Made by a program: the position numbers and the translations under genes
Notes under the pieces: model-generated
Databases searched by the model: none
Seen by the model: only the letters and a program-made list of their open reading frames with translations
What the model was told of the DNA's origin: nothing
Part shown: one piece after another, positions 16,460-23,749 of the stretch
How the letters are laid out: the number at the start of each line of letters is the position of its first letter
How positions within the stretch are numbered: position 1 is the first letter of the stretch
From: Chloroflexota bacterium
Lineage (GTDB): Bacteria > Chloroflexota > Anaerolineae > Anaerolineales > Anaerolineaceae
Length of the DNA stretch: 47,357 bases
NCBI GenBank assembly: GCA_021779955.1
Contig: JAJXZS010000038.1
Coordinates: forward strand, 1-47,357
Direction of reading: 5' to 3'

Positions 16460-17398
16460 ATGCCTGCCATTCTGATCTTGGTCTTATTGATAGTCGGCGC
16501 TGCCGTTGCGCTCGTTGTTGTGGGCATTCGTAATCCACAGGCGCAGAATGAACGACTCCTGCAAGATCGCCTGGAAGAATTCAGCCAATCTGGCCAGCAA
16601 TTCAACCTCGAAGAGCTCGAAATGTCAGCTCCTTTCACGGATCGTATCGTTCTTCCGATCGCCAGAAAACTGGGCGAGTTGACCATGCACTTTACTCCGG
16701 AAAATTGGCTGACCAGCATTTCTCGAAAATTGGAGTTGTCCGGATCTAGTAAAATGGATCCGACGTTATTCTTGGCGCTTCAGTTGGTATCAGCAGTTTG
16801 TTTTGGCGCTGGTATTTTGATTATTCTTTCCGGTTCAAATGCCATGTCAAGCGGCATGAAGCTGGTCTATACAGCGATTCTCACCCTGGTCGGCTTCTTC
16901 TTTCCGCAGTATTCTCTTTCATCGAAAATCACCAAACGTCAAAAGGAAGTCCGCAAATCACTGCCTGATGCACTGGATCTTCTCACAATCTGCGTCGAAG
17001 CAGGCCTCGGTTTTGATGCCGCCATGGCAAAAGTCGCCCAAAAATGGAATTCACAGCTTTCGCTCGGCTTCACACGCGTTCTGCAAGAGATTCAGCTCGG
17101 TAAATTACGCCGAGAAGCCCTTCGTGACATGGCTGAGAATGTTGAGGTCAGCGAATTGACGTCTTTCGTCGCAGCCGTGATTCAGAGTGAATCGTTGGGT
17201 GTGAGTATGGCTCGCGTACTGCGTATCCAGGCGGACCAGATGCGCATCAAACGCCGTCAGCTTGCCGAAGAGGAAGCACATAAAGCGCCTATCAAAATGT
17301 TGCTGCCCATGGCATTTATCATCTTCCCGGCATTGATGATCGTTCTCCTCGCTCCTGCGGCATTGACCCTCATGCAATCCGGAATGTTCGGAGGCTAA
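16460..17398 (+). CDS. tadC: Pilus assembly membrane protein TadC (T2SSF family)
   Basis: A 312-residue paralogue of TadB with the same plan: N-terminal helix, central membrane helices near 105-160, the T2SSF domain (KSLPDALDLLTICVEAGLGFD) and a C-terminal helix ending in LMQSGMFGG. CAGGAG precedes the ATG. It closes the recognisable tad gene set; tadD, tadE/F/G, tadV and a secretin are not seen here. comF follows after only eight bases. Confidence 0.92.
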   Translation: MPAILILVLLIVGAAVALVVVGIRNPQAQNERLLQDRLEEFSQSGQQFNLEELEMSAPFTDRIVLPIARKLGELTMHFTPENWLTSISRKLELSGSSKMDPTLFLALQLVSAVCFGAGILIILSGSNAMSSGMKLVYTAILTLVGFFFPQYSLSSKITKRQKEVRKSLPDALDLLTICVEAGLGFDAAMAKVAQKWNSQLSLGFTRVLQEIQLGKLRREALRDMAENVEVSELTSFVAAVIQSESLGVSMARVLRIQADQMRIKRRQLAEEEAHKAPIKMLLPMAFIIFPALMIVLLAPAALTLMQSGMFGG

Positions 17399-17406
17399 AT
17401 TTTTCC

Positions 17407-18171
17407 ATGAGCAAGATCTCTCAAACCGGATCCAGCACACCTGGATTCGGTTATTTTTTCTACCATTATGTCTGGATGGTGATCGACGTTTTCTATCCAC
17501 CGGTTTGCTCTGGTTGTGAAAAACCTGGAATCCGTTGGTGTGACGAATGCAATTCGAAAGTGCAGATCATTAAAGCACCGTTTTGCCAGGTTTGTGGAAC
17601 ACCGCTTCAACGGGGAGGATCGTGCGATGAATGCAGGGAGCATCCTCCCCAATTCGATCGTCTTCGTTCTTTGGCAGTATTCGGTGGCCCGCTGCGAACG
17701 GCTTTGCATGGTCTTAAATATCGCAGAGACCAGGGAATCGCTGAGATCCTGGCGGCGCCTCTGATCAATATCGTTGATCGTGAAGCTTGGGAGTTCGACA
17801 TCATCGTCCCCGTTCCTTTGAGCAAGCCTCATCTCCGCGAACGTGGTTACAACCAGGCCGAGATGATCGCCAGACCTCTTGCGCTTGGATTAAAAAAACC
17901 ATGTGTCGTAGATGCGGTCATTCGCTCCAAAGAGACCTCCTCCCAGGTAGCGCTTTCTCCAGCAGAACGATATGCAAATCTGCAGGATGCATTTTCTGCA
18001 AATCCTGCTAAACTTAAGGGTAGAAATGTGCTTTTGCTGGATGATGTAGCGACGACTGGAGCAACATTGAATTCCTGTTCGAAAGCGTTGAAAGATGCGG
18101 GTGCAAAGACAGTGTTATGTCTGACAGTCGCGAAAACGCTCAGAAAAGGAAATGTGGCTTCAGTCGGTTGA
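17407..18171 (+). CDS. comF: ComF family phosphoribosyltransferase-like protein
   Basis: A 254-residue protein with an N-terminal zinc-ribbon region carrying eight Cys in four pairs (C34/C37, C45/C48, C60/C63, C73/C76) and a C-terminal phosphoribosyltransferase fold with the PRPP loop LDDVATTGAT (211-220). ComF homologues are needed for DNA uptake in naturally competent bacteria, where they are thought to work with ComFA or PriA on incoming single strands. Here it follows tadC by eight bases and is probably co-transcribed with the pilus genes, which raises the possibility of a pilus-competence link. Family assignment is firm; the competence role is inference. Confidence 0.9.
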   Translation: MSKISQTGSSTPGFGYFFYHYVWMVIDVFYPPVCSGCEKPGIRWCDECNSKVQIIKAPFCQVCGTPLQRGGSCDECREHPPQFDRLRSLAVFGGPLRTALHGLKYRRDQGIAEILAAPLINIVDREAWEFDIIVPVPLSKPHLRERGYNQAEMIARPLALGLKKPCVVDAVIRSKETSSQVALSPAERYANLQDAFSANPAKLKGRNVLLLDDVATTGATLNSCSKALKDAGAKTVLCLTVAKTLRKGNVASVG

Positions 18172-18203
18172 TAAATATCCAACATATTCTATGAGGAGGT
18201 AAT

Positions 18204-18764
18204 ATGGCACAGAAGTATGAAATCACGGTTAAGAACATGGAAGTAACCGACAGAATCAAAGAATATGTGCAGAAAAAGATCTCCCGATTGGACCGGATGT
18301 TGACCGATATCGACGATGCCAGAGTAGATTTAGCGTATATTAAATCTGCAAGAAGTGCCGCAGATCGTCAGGTTGCGCAGATTACCATTCGCGGCAAAGG
18401 CTATATTCTGCGGACTGAAGAACGCGATGCAGATCTGTTTGCCGCTTTTGACGTTGCGCTTGACAAGATGCAGCGCCAGATTGAAAGATACAAAGGCAAG
18501 CGCAATCGAGGTCGCGGGGATGGTACATCAGCAGCCGAAGTAGTACCTGAAGCCCCGGCTGAAGAGGAACCACGTGTAAGCTCGATCGTTAGGCGAAAAT
18601 CCTTCACTCTCGTGCCCATGGATGAGAACGAAGCCATCGAGCAGATGGCTCTCCTCGAACATGAGGACTTTTTCGTATTCTATAATGTCACCACAAATGC
18701 GATCAATATCCTCTATAAGCGGCACGATGGCAATTATGGAATCATCGAACCGCGAATAGGATGA
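18204..18764 (+). CDS. hpf: Ribosome hibernation promoting factor, long form
   Basis: A 186-residue long HPF. Residues 1-100 are the HPF/RaiA domain that sits in the decoding region of idle ribosomes; a charged linker (about 98-125) leads to the C-terminal dimerisation domain (VPMDENEAIEQMALLEHEDF to the end), which pairs ribosomes into 100S dimers. An excellent GAGGAGGT lies six bases before the ATG. It may be co-transcribed with comF, 32 bases upstream, and is followed by a terminator. Confidence 0.95.
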   Translation: MAQKYEITVKNMEVTDRIKEYVQKKISRLDRMLTDIDDARVDLAYIKSARSAADRQVAQITIRGKGYILRTEERDADLFAAFDVALDKMQRQIERYKGKRNRGRGDGTSAAEVVPEAPAEEEPRVSSIVRRKSFTLVPMDENEAIEQMALLEHEDFFVFYNVTTNAINILYKRHDGNYGIIEPRIG

Positions 18765-18785
18765 TCGGACACTGATCGTTTACCG

Positions 18786-18810
18786 CCGGCTGCATATGCA
18801 GCCGGTTTTT
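18786..18810 (+). terminator. Terminator after hpf
   Basis: A perfect 20-base palindrome (CCGGCTGCAT and its complement, 18786-18805) followed by TTTTT. It separates hpf from the TetR operon. Confidence 0.85.
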
Positions 18811-18892
18811 CTTTCTATCCAAAGTCATTGCGCTCCAAAGGCATGTTGTGTCGATATACACATACTTGGGTTGCGTCAAGCGCTTAGAATTA

Positions 18893-18904
18893 GACTGACC
18901 AGTC
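18893..18904. promoter_or_regulatory. Putative TetR-family operator
   Basis: The inverted repeat GACTG-AC-CAGTC lies 13 bases before the TetR-family gene. Symmetrical sites of this type and place are usual for autoregulated TetR repressors. I could not define the promoter boxes with confidence. Confidence 0.6.
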
Positions 18905-18916
18905 GGTTTTATTTCT

Positions 18917-19516
18917 ATGCAAAAAAGAAGCCAGGAAACCCGCACCCGAATATTGAACACGTCGCTCGAACTCTTTTCAACCATTGGATACGAAAAGACC
19001 GGCGTGGCGCTTATCTGCGAAAAAGGCTCCATCAGCAAAGGATCCTTTTATCACCATTTCCCAAGTAAGCATTCAGTGTTTGAAGCTTTACTCGATCGTT
19101 GGCTGACGAATATCGATAATCAATTTGAATCGGAGATCGCTCTGTCGGTAGATGTTCCATCGAGTATTCTGGCGATGAGCGAAACGTTCGCTCAGCTCAC
19201 CCAGCTTTCCACAGATTACCTTCCCCTCTTTCTCGAGTTTTGGCTCCAGTCGGTGCACGATCCAATGATCTGGCAGCGTACAACTGCACCGTATCAGAAA
19301 TATGTCGACCGCTTCAATCTCTTGTTCGAAAAAGGGATTAGCGAGGGATCGATCCAAAAGATGGATCCCAAAGAAGCATCCTACATGCTGATCAGTCTGG
19401 CGCTTGGCTTGCTTCTGCAAAAAATGATGAGCCCTCAATCTGAGGATTGGTCATCTATGAGTAAAAACTGCATCAGTCGTCTGATCCAGGGAATTAAAGG
19501 AGTACCCAATGCTTAA
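18917..19516 (+). CDS. TetR/AcrR family transcriptional regulator
   Basis: A 199-residue TetR-type regulator. The N-terminal 50 residues hold the HTH (TRTRILNTSLELFSTIGYEKT, then ISKGSFYHHFPSK); the C-terminal ligand domain is helical and of unknown specificity. Its stop codon overlaps the start of the following epimerase by eight bases (ATGCTTAA), so the regulator and the two dehydrogenase genes form an operon, which the palindrome at 18893-18904 may control. The ligand is probably a substrate of those enzymes. Confidence 0.9.
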   Translation: MQKRSQETRTRILNTSLELFSTIGYEKTGVALICEKGSISKGSFYHHFPSKHSVFEALLDRWLTNIDNQFESEIALSVDVPSSILAMSETFAQLTQLSTDYLPLFLEFWLQSVHDPMIWQRTTAPYQKYVDRFNLLFEKGISEGSIQKMDPKEASYMLISLALGLLLQKMMSPQSEDWSSMSKNCISRLIQGIKGVPNA

Positions 19517-20516
19517 TCTCGTCACAGGCGGTACAGGCCATATCGGCAATGTATTGATCAAAGAATTGTTACGCCGAAACGAAAAGGTCCGTGCCCTAAT
19601 CTTACCTAATGAAGACCTGACCCCCATACAAGATTTGGATGTCGAAATCGTCTACGGTAATGTGTGCGATTATGAATCACTCTTGCATGCGCTGGATGGC
19701 GTAGACTATGTGTACCATCTTGCCGGGATTATTTCGATCATGTCCGGCAGCGATCCCATCGTTCAGGAAGTAAATGTCACAGGTACGGAGAATATCGTTC
19801 GCGCTGCTCACGAAAGCGGCGTGAAGAAATTCGTATATACCAGTTCGATTCATGCCTTCAAGCGCATGCCGCATGGGATCACCATAGACGAAGAGATACC
19901 CATCGATCCCAAGGAAAACATGGCCGCTTACGACCATTCCAAGGCAGAAGCCACGCTTGCAGTAATCGCTGAAACGAAAAAGGGGTTCCCTGCCGTGATC
20001 GTGTGCCCAACCGGCGTCATCGGTCCCTTCGATTATAAGAAGTCCGAACTTGGCTCACTCGTCGATGGATGGAGTTCGAAAAGCTTGAATTTCCTCATCG
20101 ATGGCGAATACGATTTCGTAGACGTTCGGGATGTCGTCCAGGGCATGATCAAAGCGCGTGAAAGGGGTCGGGTTGGACAAATCTACATTCTCTCCGGGCA
20201 TCTCATCCGCGTGATCGACCTGTGGCGGCTGGTGAAGGAATTGGTACAGTCACGCGCCTATCAAATCAATATCCCCCTCCGTCTTGCCAAATTCGTTGCC
20301 AGGTTCGCCGAGAAATACTTCGTGCTGACCCACACCAAACCCAGCCTTACCGCCTATTCGATTGAGACACTCCAGACGAACGCTGTCATCAGCAACGCCA
20401 AGGCAGCCAGTGAATTGGGATATTCCACACGATCTATACGGGAAACCATACAGGATACGATCCAATGGTGGCAAGATGCTAATCGAGCTTCGAGAGCAAA
20501 AGGCAGATCTCGCTAA
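19509..20516 (+). CDS. NAD-dependent epimerase/dehydratase (extended SDR)
   Basis: A 335-residue extended short-chain dehydrogenase with NAD(P) motif TGGTGHIG (7-14), the HLAG motif and catalytic Y-x3-K (YDHSK). It resembles the dihydroflavonol reductase/3-beta-HSD-like branch of the epimerase family; substrate unknown. It is translationally coupled to the TetR gene and followed 27 bases later by a classical SDR. The overlap choice of ATG at 19509 is supported by GGAGT in the preceding coding sequence. Confidence 0.85.
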   Translation: MLNLVTGGTGHIGNVLIKELLRRNEKVRALILPNEDLTPIQDLDVEIVYGNVCDYESLLHALDGVDYVYHLAGIISIMSGSDPIVQEVNVTGTENIVRAAHESGVKKFVYTSSIHAFKRMPHGITIDEEIPIDPKENMAAYDHSKAEATLAVIAETKKGFPAVIVCPTGVIGPFDYKKSELGSLVDGWSSKSLNFLIDGEYDFVDVRDVVQGMIKARERGRVGQIYILSGHLIRVIDLWRLVKELVQSRAYQINIPLRLAKFVARFAEKYFVLTHTKPSLTAYSIETLQTNAVISNAKAASELGYSTRSIRETIQDTIQWWQDANRASRAKGRSR

Positions 20517-20543
20517 TCCGCGGTTTTGATCGAGAATTCAAGT

Positions 20544-21353
20544 ATGGATTGGAAAAATGCAACAGTCCTGATCACGGGTGCATCAAGTGGAATTGGTGCC
20601 ATAACCGCCAAATCTCTCGCATTTCGCGGTCTAAATGTGATCCTGGTAGCCCGACGCGAAGAGCGACTCGTCGAAATTCAAGAGGCTATAACCCGGGCGG
20701 GTGGCAAAGCCGAGGTCATCCAGGCAGACCTCTCGATTGAATCTGAACGAGAATGCGTATACAACCAGATTGTCGAAGAATGCGGCTGCCCCGACATCTT
20801 GATCAATAACGCAGGTTTTGGCTGGTATGGTTACTTCTCAGAAATGCCCTGGGACATATGCAAGAAAATGATCGACGTGGATATTATCGCTACGGCGCAT
20901 CTGACCCGGTTGTTCCTTCCCGAAATGATCAAAAAAGAACAGGCGCGTATCATCAGCATTGGATCGATCGCCGGAGGTCTTCCCGAACAAGGCGTGGTCG
21001 TCTATGCAGCCTGCAAGTCGTTCCTCGATTCCTTTTCTACAGCGCTCTATCGCGAATTGAAAGGCACATCGACAACCGTCTCAGTCATCCGCTGCGGACC
21101 TGTAAAAACCGAGTTCTTCGACCGGGCACGCGCCTTGCCAAGCGGCCATTCTGTCCCTGCTGAGCGAATGGCTATTCCTCCCGAGCAAGTCGCTGAAGGC
21201 ATCTGGAAACTGATCATGCATCCAAAACGAACCCGTTACGAGCCTTTTTACTATATTTTCTCTCCGCTTCTTGAAATCTTCTTCGGTCAGATTATCGACC
21301 GTGTGGGTCCGGTATTGCTGCGCCGGAATGTCAAGAAATATCCCAAAAAGTAG
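20544..21353 (+). CDS. Short-chain dehydrogenase/reductase (classical SDR)
   Basis: A 269-residue classical SDR with cofactor motif TGASSGIG, NNAG, and catalytic Ser (SIGSIAG) plus Y-x3-K in the form YAACK. The C-terminal 50 residues are hydrophobic and basic (YIFSPLLEIFFGQI, then RRNVKKYPKK), suggesting a membrane-associated protein acting on a lipid-like substrate. I prefer ATG at 20544; a TTG six codons earlier is possible. No strong ribosome binding site is visible for either, so translation may depend on the upstream gene. Confidence 0.85.
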   Translation: MDWKNATVLITGASSGIGAITAKSLAFRGLNVILVARREERLVEIQEAITRAGGKAEVIQADLSIESERECVYNQIVEECGCPDILINNAGFGWYGYFSEMPWDICKKMIDVDIIATAHLTRLFLPEMIKKEQARIISIGSIAGGLPEQGVVVYAACKSFLDSFSTALYRELKGTSTTVSVIRCGPVKTEFFDRARALPSGHSVPAERMAIPPEQVAEGIWKLIMHPKRTRYEPFYYIFSPLLEIFFGQIIDRVGPVLLRRNVKKYPKK

Positions 21354-21376
21354 TCGGCAATCGTCAGCAATTTGCC

Positions 21377-21405
21377 TTGTCAGCCTTAAAAGCCTGAGCT
21401 ATAAT
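21377..21405 (+). promoter_or_regulatory. Promoter of efp
   Basis: TTGTCA at 21377-21382, a 17-base spacer and a perfect TATAAT at 21400-21405. The leader would be about 35 bases. Confidence 0.75.
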
Positions 21406-21446
21406 TCCCCTGCAAATTTGATAGAAATCAGAGAGGTCTTCAATTC

Positions 21447-22004
21447 ATGATCGATGTTAATGATCTTCGCAAAGGCGTGATTTTTGAGATGGACGGGAAT
21501 CTTTACCGCGTCCTGGAATATTCTTTCAACAAGCCGGGCCGCGGTAATGCTACCATCCGCATCAAAGCGCGCGACTTGCGTCGTGGGGCTACCCTGGAAA
21601 AGACTTTCACTTCGGGGGAGCGTATTCAGGATGTCAGGTTGGATTTCCACAATGTGCAATATCTCTATAATGATGGCGAGCTTTATTATTTTATGGATCT
21701 GGAAACTTACGAGCAACCTGCTATTCCGAAGTCCATCATTGGCGATTACGCAGGTTACTTAAAACCTGAAATGGAAGTAAAACTGACTTTCTACAACAAC
21801 GAACCAATAGACATCGAGCTTCCGACAACGGTCGATCTCGAGGTCACGTATGCAGAACAGGCTGTTCGCGGTGATACTGCCACAGGCGTGACCAAGAAAG
21901 TAACAACCGAAACCGGACTAGAAGTCAGCACACCCTACTTCGTCTCAACCGGGGACAAGATCCGTGTGGATACCCGCACGGGTGAATATGTTACACGCGT
22001 CTAG
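21447..22004 (+). CDS. efp: Elongation factor P
   Basis: A 185-residue EF-P that rescues ribosomes stalled at polyproline. All three beta-barrel domains are present, ending GDKIRVDTRTGEYVTRV. The loop that reaches the peptidyl-transferase centre reads KPGRGNA with Arg at position 32, where many bacteria have a modified Lys; Arg32 is the residue rhamnosylated by EarP in some proteobacteria, but no earP or rmlD is near. Whether this Arg is modified here is unknown. GAGAGG lies about ten bases before the ATG. Confidence 0.95.
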   Translation: MIDVNDLRKGVIFEMDGNLYRVLEYSFNKPGRGNATIRIKARDLRRGATLEKTFTSGERIQDVRLDFHNVQYLYNDGELYYFMDLETYEQPAIPKSIIGDYAGYLKPEMEVKLTFYNNEPIDIELPTTVDLEVTYAEQAVRGDTATGVTKKVTTETGLEVSTPYFVSTGDKIRVDTRTGEYVTRV

Positions 22005-22060
22005 ACGCTCTTGAACAAGGGAATATGGATCGATTGGCAAGTTGATAACAGGGTTTCGAT

Positions 22061-22399
22061 TTGAGAACACCTGCCGGAACTGAATGTCCGTATTTCTACG
22101 GCGACTATTACCGCGGCAAGAACGTTGAGGAATGCCGTCTGATCGGTCACGTGCCTCCACCCCGCAATTGGACGCGCGATCTTTGCGCCGTATGCCCTGT
22201 TCCGGGGATATCCAGGGCGAATTCTTGTGAATTTATGATCCTGACGCCTACTGTCCACAGAGGTGTTTTGGGCGTTGGGAAGAAGGTTACCATAACTGCT
22301 TATTGCCGCAAGGCCAACGCTGTTGTGAAGGTTCCTGAAATCGGCTGCGGTATTTGCCATCCCATCGGCCTCTTCGGCAATTCCAATAAAACCGGATGA
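22061..22399 (+). CDS. Small eight-cysteine protein of unknown function
   Basis: A 112-residue protein that I cannot assign to a named family. It has eight Cys (9, 25, 42, 45, 56, 82, 96, 99), including CxxC pairs at 42/45 and 96/99, which suggests zinc or Fe-S binding. Aromatic CPYFYGDYYRG opens the protein. There is no signal peptide. The only in-frame start is TTG at 22061, since a stop codon lies just upstream. It overlaps the next gene in an ATGA junction, so the two are almost certainly translated together. Its codon use and placement look like those of a real gene. Confidence 0.7.
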   Translation: MRTPAGTECPYFYGDYYRGKNVEECRLIGHVPPPRNWTRDLCAVCPVPGISRANSCEFMILTPTVHRGVLGVGKKVTITAYCRKANAVVKVPEIGCGICHPIGLFGNSNKTG

Positions 22400-23610
22400 C
22401 ATTAACCCTCCTGATCGATCTCGACGACACTCTGCTGGTCAATCCGCTGGACAAGTTTTTCCCGGAATATATCGCAGCCCTCTCTACTCACCTCTCGCCT
22501 TATGTCGATCCGCATAAAATGGTGCCGCAGTTATTGCACGCGACGGACCTGATGATTGCCAAAGAGAATCCTTGCGACACCCTTCAGGCCGTTTTCGAGT
22601 CCGATTTCTACCCAGCGCTGGGCGTTCAGAAATCGCAGCTCAGCCAACCGATCGCTGATTTCTATGCAGGTCCCTACGACAAACTTCGTCATGTAACCAA
22701 ACCTATCCCCGCTGCTGCCCGAATTATGGACATGGCTCAAGAGCAGGGTTGGCATGTCGTGATTGCCACAAATCCCCTCTTTCCTTGCAGCGCCGTCTTG
22801 AAACGCCTCGAGTGGGCGGGTCTCGATGCCGGCAAGTACAACTATTCGATGCTCACCTCTTACGAGAACATGCACTTTTCCAAACCCAATCCAGCTTTTT
22901 ATGCCGAAATCCTTGGTCAGCTTGGTTGGCCTGAGGGTCCTGTGTGCATGGTTGGCAACAGTCTTTCAGACGATTTGGCTCCAGCGGCCAGGCTAGGGAT
23001 CCCCTGTTTTTGGGTGAATGGCGCGAGCCAGGATTCACTCGATTCGCTTCCAGGCAACTCGACGATGGGAAAGCTTGACGAACTGATTCCCTGGCTTAAC
23101 AGGATTTCCAAATTGCCCCCCCTGCCTGAGATCACCGATCCCGAAGGCATCCTGGCCGTACTGAAGTCAACCTCTGCGGCACTGGAAGCCCTCACAAAAA
23201 AGCGTAAGCATCTTGATTGGCGCCTGCGCCCCATTGATGGCCAGTGGAGCCTGCTCGAGATCATGTGCCACCTGCGGGATGTCGAGCGCGAGGTAAATCT
23301 GGTGCGTTTCGAGTTGCTTTCCACCACCCCCAACCCATTCATCCCCGGCGTAGATTCAGACCGTTGGGCAATCGAACGCAACTACAACGAGCAGGATGAC
23401 TCAAGTGTTTTCGACGATTTTTGCATCAGCCGCAGCCGCCTACTTGAGATCGTCAAGAAATATTCCCCCGACGATTGGATGCAATCTGTAAGGCATTCAT
23501 TCTTCGGACGCACTACCCGCCTGGAGTTGGCCCAATTCATAGCCGCTCACGACCGTACGCATTTGCAGCAAATGGCTCAAACCATTAATGCCATGAGTCA
23601 AGCTCGATGA
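22396..23610 (+). CDS. Fusion of a HAD-type hydrolase and a DinB-like domain
   Basis: A 404-residue two-domain protein. Residues 1-225 form a haloacid dehalogenase-like phosphohydrolase: DLDDT at the N-terminus (motif I), the ATNP motif II, the KPNP motif III Lys and GNSLSDD motif IV. Residues about 245-400 resemble a DinB/YfiT four-helix domain, with WSLLEIMCHLRDVE and the terminal AHDRTHLQQM, whose His residues usually bind a metal. The start overlaps the Cys-rich gene (ATGA). Both domains look complete, so this is more likely a real bifunctional protein than a sequencing join. Substrates are unknown. Confidence 0.85.
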   Translation: MTLTLLIDLDDTLLVNPLDKFFPEYIAALSTHLSPYVDPHKMVPQLLHATDLMIAKENPCDTLQAVFESDFYPALGVQKSQLSQPIADFYAGPYDKLRHVTKPIPAAARIMDMAQEQGWHVVIATNPLFPCSAVLKRLEWAGLDAGKYNYSMLTSYENMHFSKPNPAFYAEILGQLGWPEGPVCMVGNSLSDDLAPAARLGIPCFWVNGASQDSLDSLPGNSTMGKLDELIPWLNRISKLPPLPEITDPEGILAVLKSTSAALEALTKKRKHLDWRLRPIDGQWSLLEIMCHLRDVEREVNLVRFELLSTTPNPFIPGVDSDRWAIERNYNEQDDSSVFDDFCISRSRLLEIVKKYSPDDWMQSVRHSFFGRTTRLELAQFIAAHDRTHLQQMAQTINAMSQAR

Positions 23611-23670
23611 TCGAGTGATAACAGGGTGGTATAAGAGTTATGTTAATATTCGCCGGTAATCGTTTGAAAG

Positions 23671-23701
23671 AATGGCATGCATGCCATTAGCTTGGTATAA
23701 T
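23671..23701 (+). promoter_or_regulatory. ftsH promoter with an 18-bp palindrome
   Basis: An extended -10 element (TG-N-TATAAT, 23693-23701) lies about 50 bases before the ftsH start. Immediately upstream, covering the -35 position, AATGGCATG-CATGCCATT (23671-23688) is a perfect 18-base palindrome. No -35 box is evident, which fits a promoter whose use depends on, or is blocked by, a protein bound there. Confidence 0.6.
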
Positions 23702-23749
23702 TCCTTAACGATACCCATTGAGATATGGGCATGTCTGACGGAGGACTAG

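Noticed and set aside
23714-23729. CCCAT...ATGGG hairpin in the ftsH leader as a riboswitch or thermosensor
   Set aside because: Only a five-base stem; too weak to claim as a regulatory RNA.
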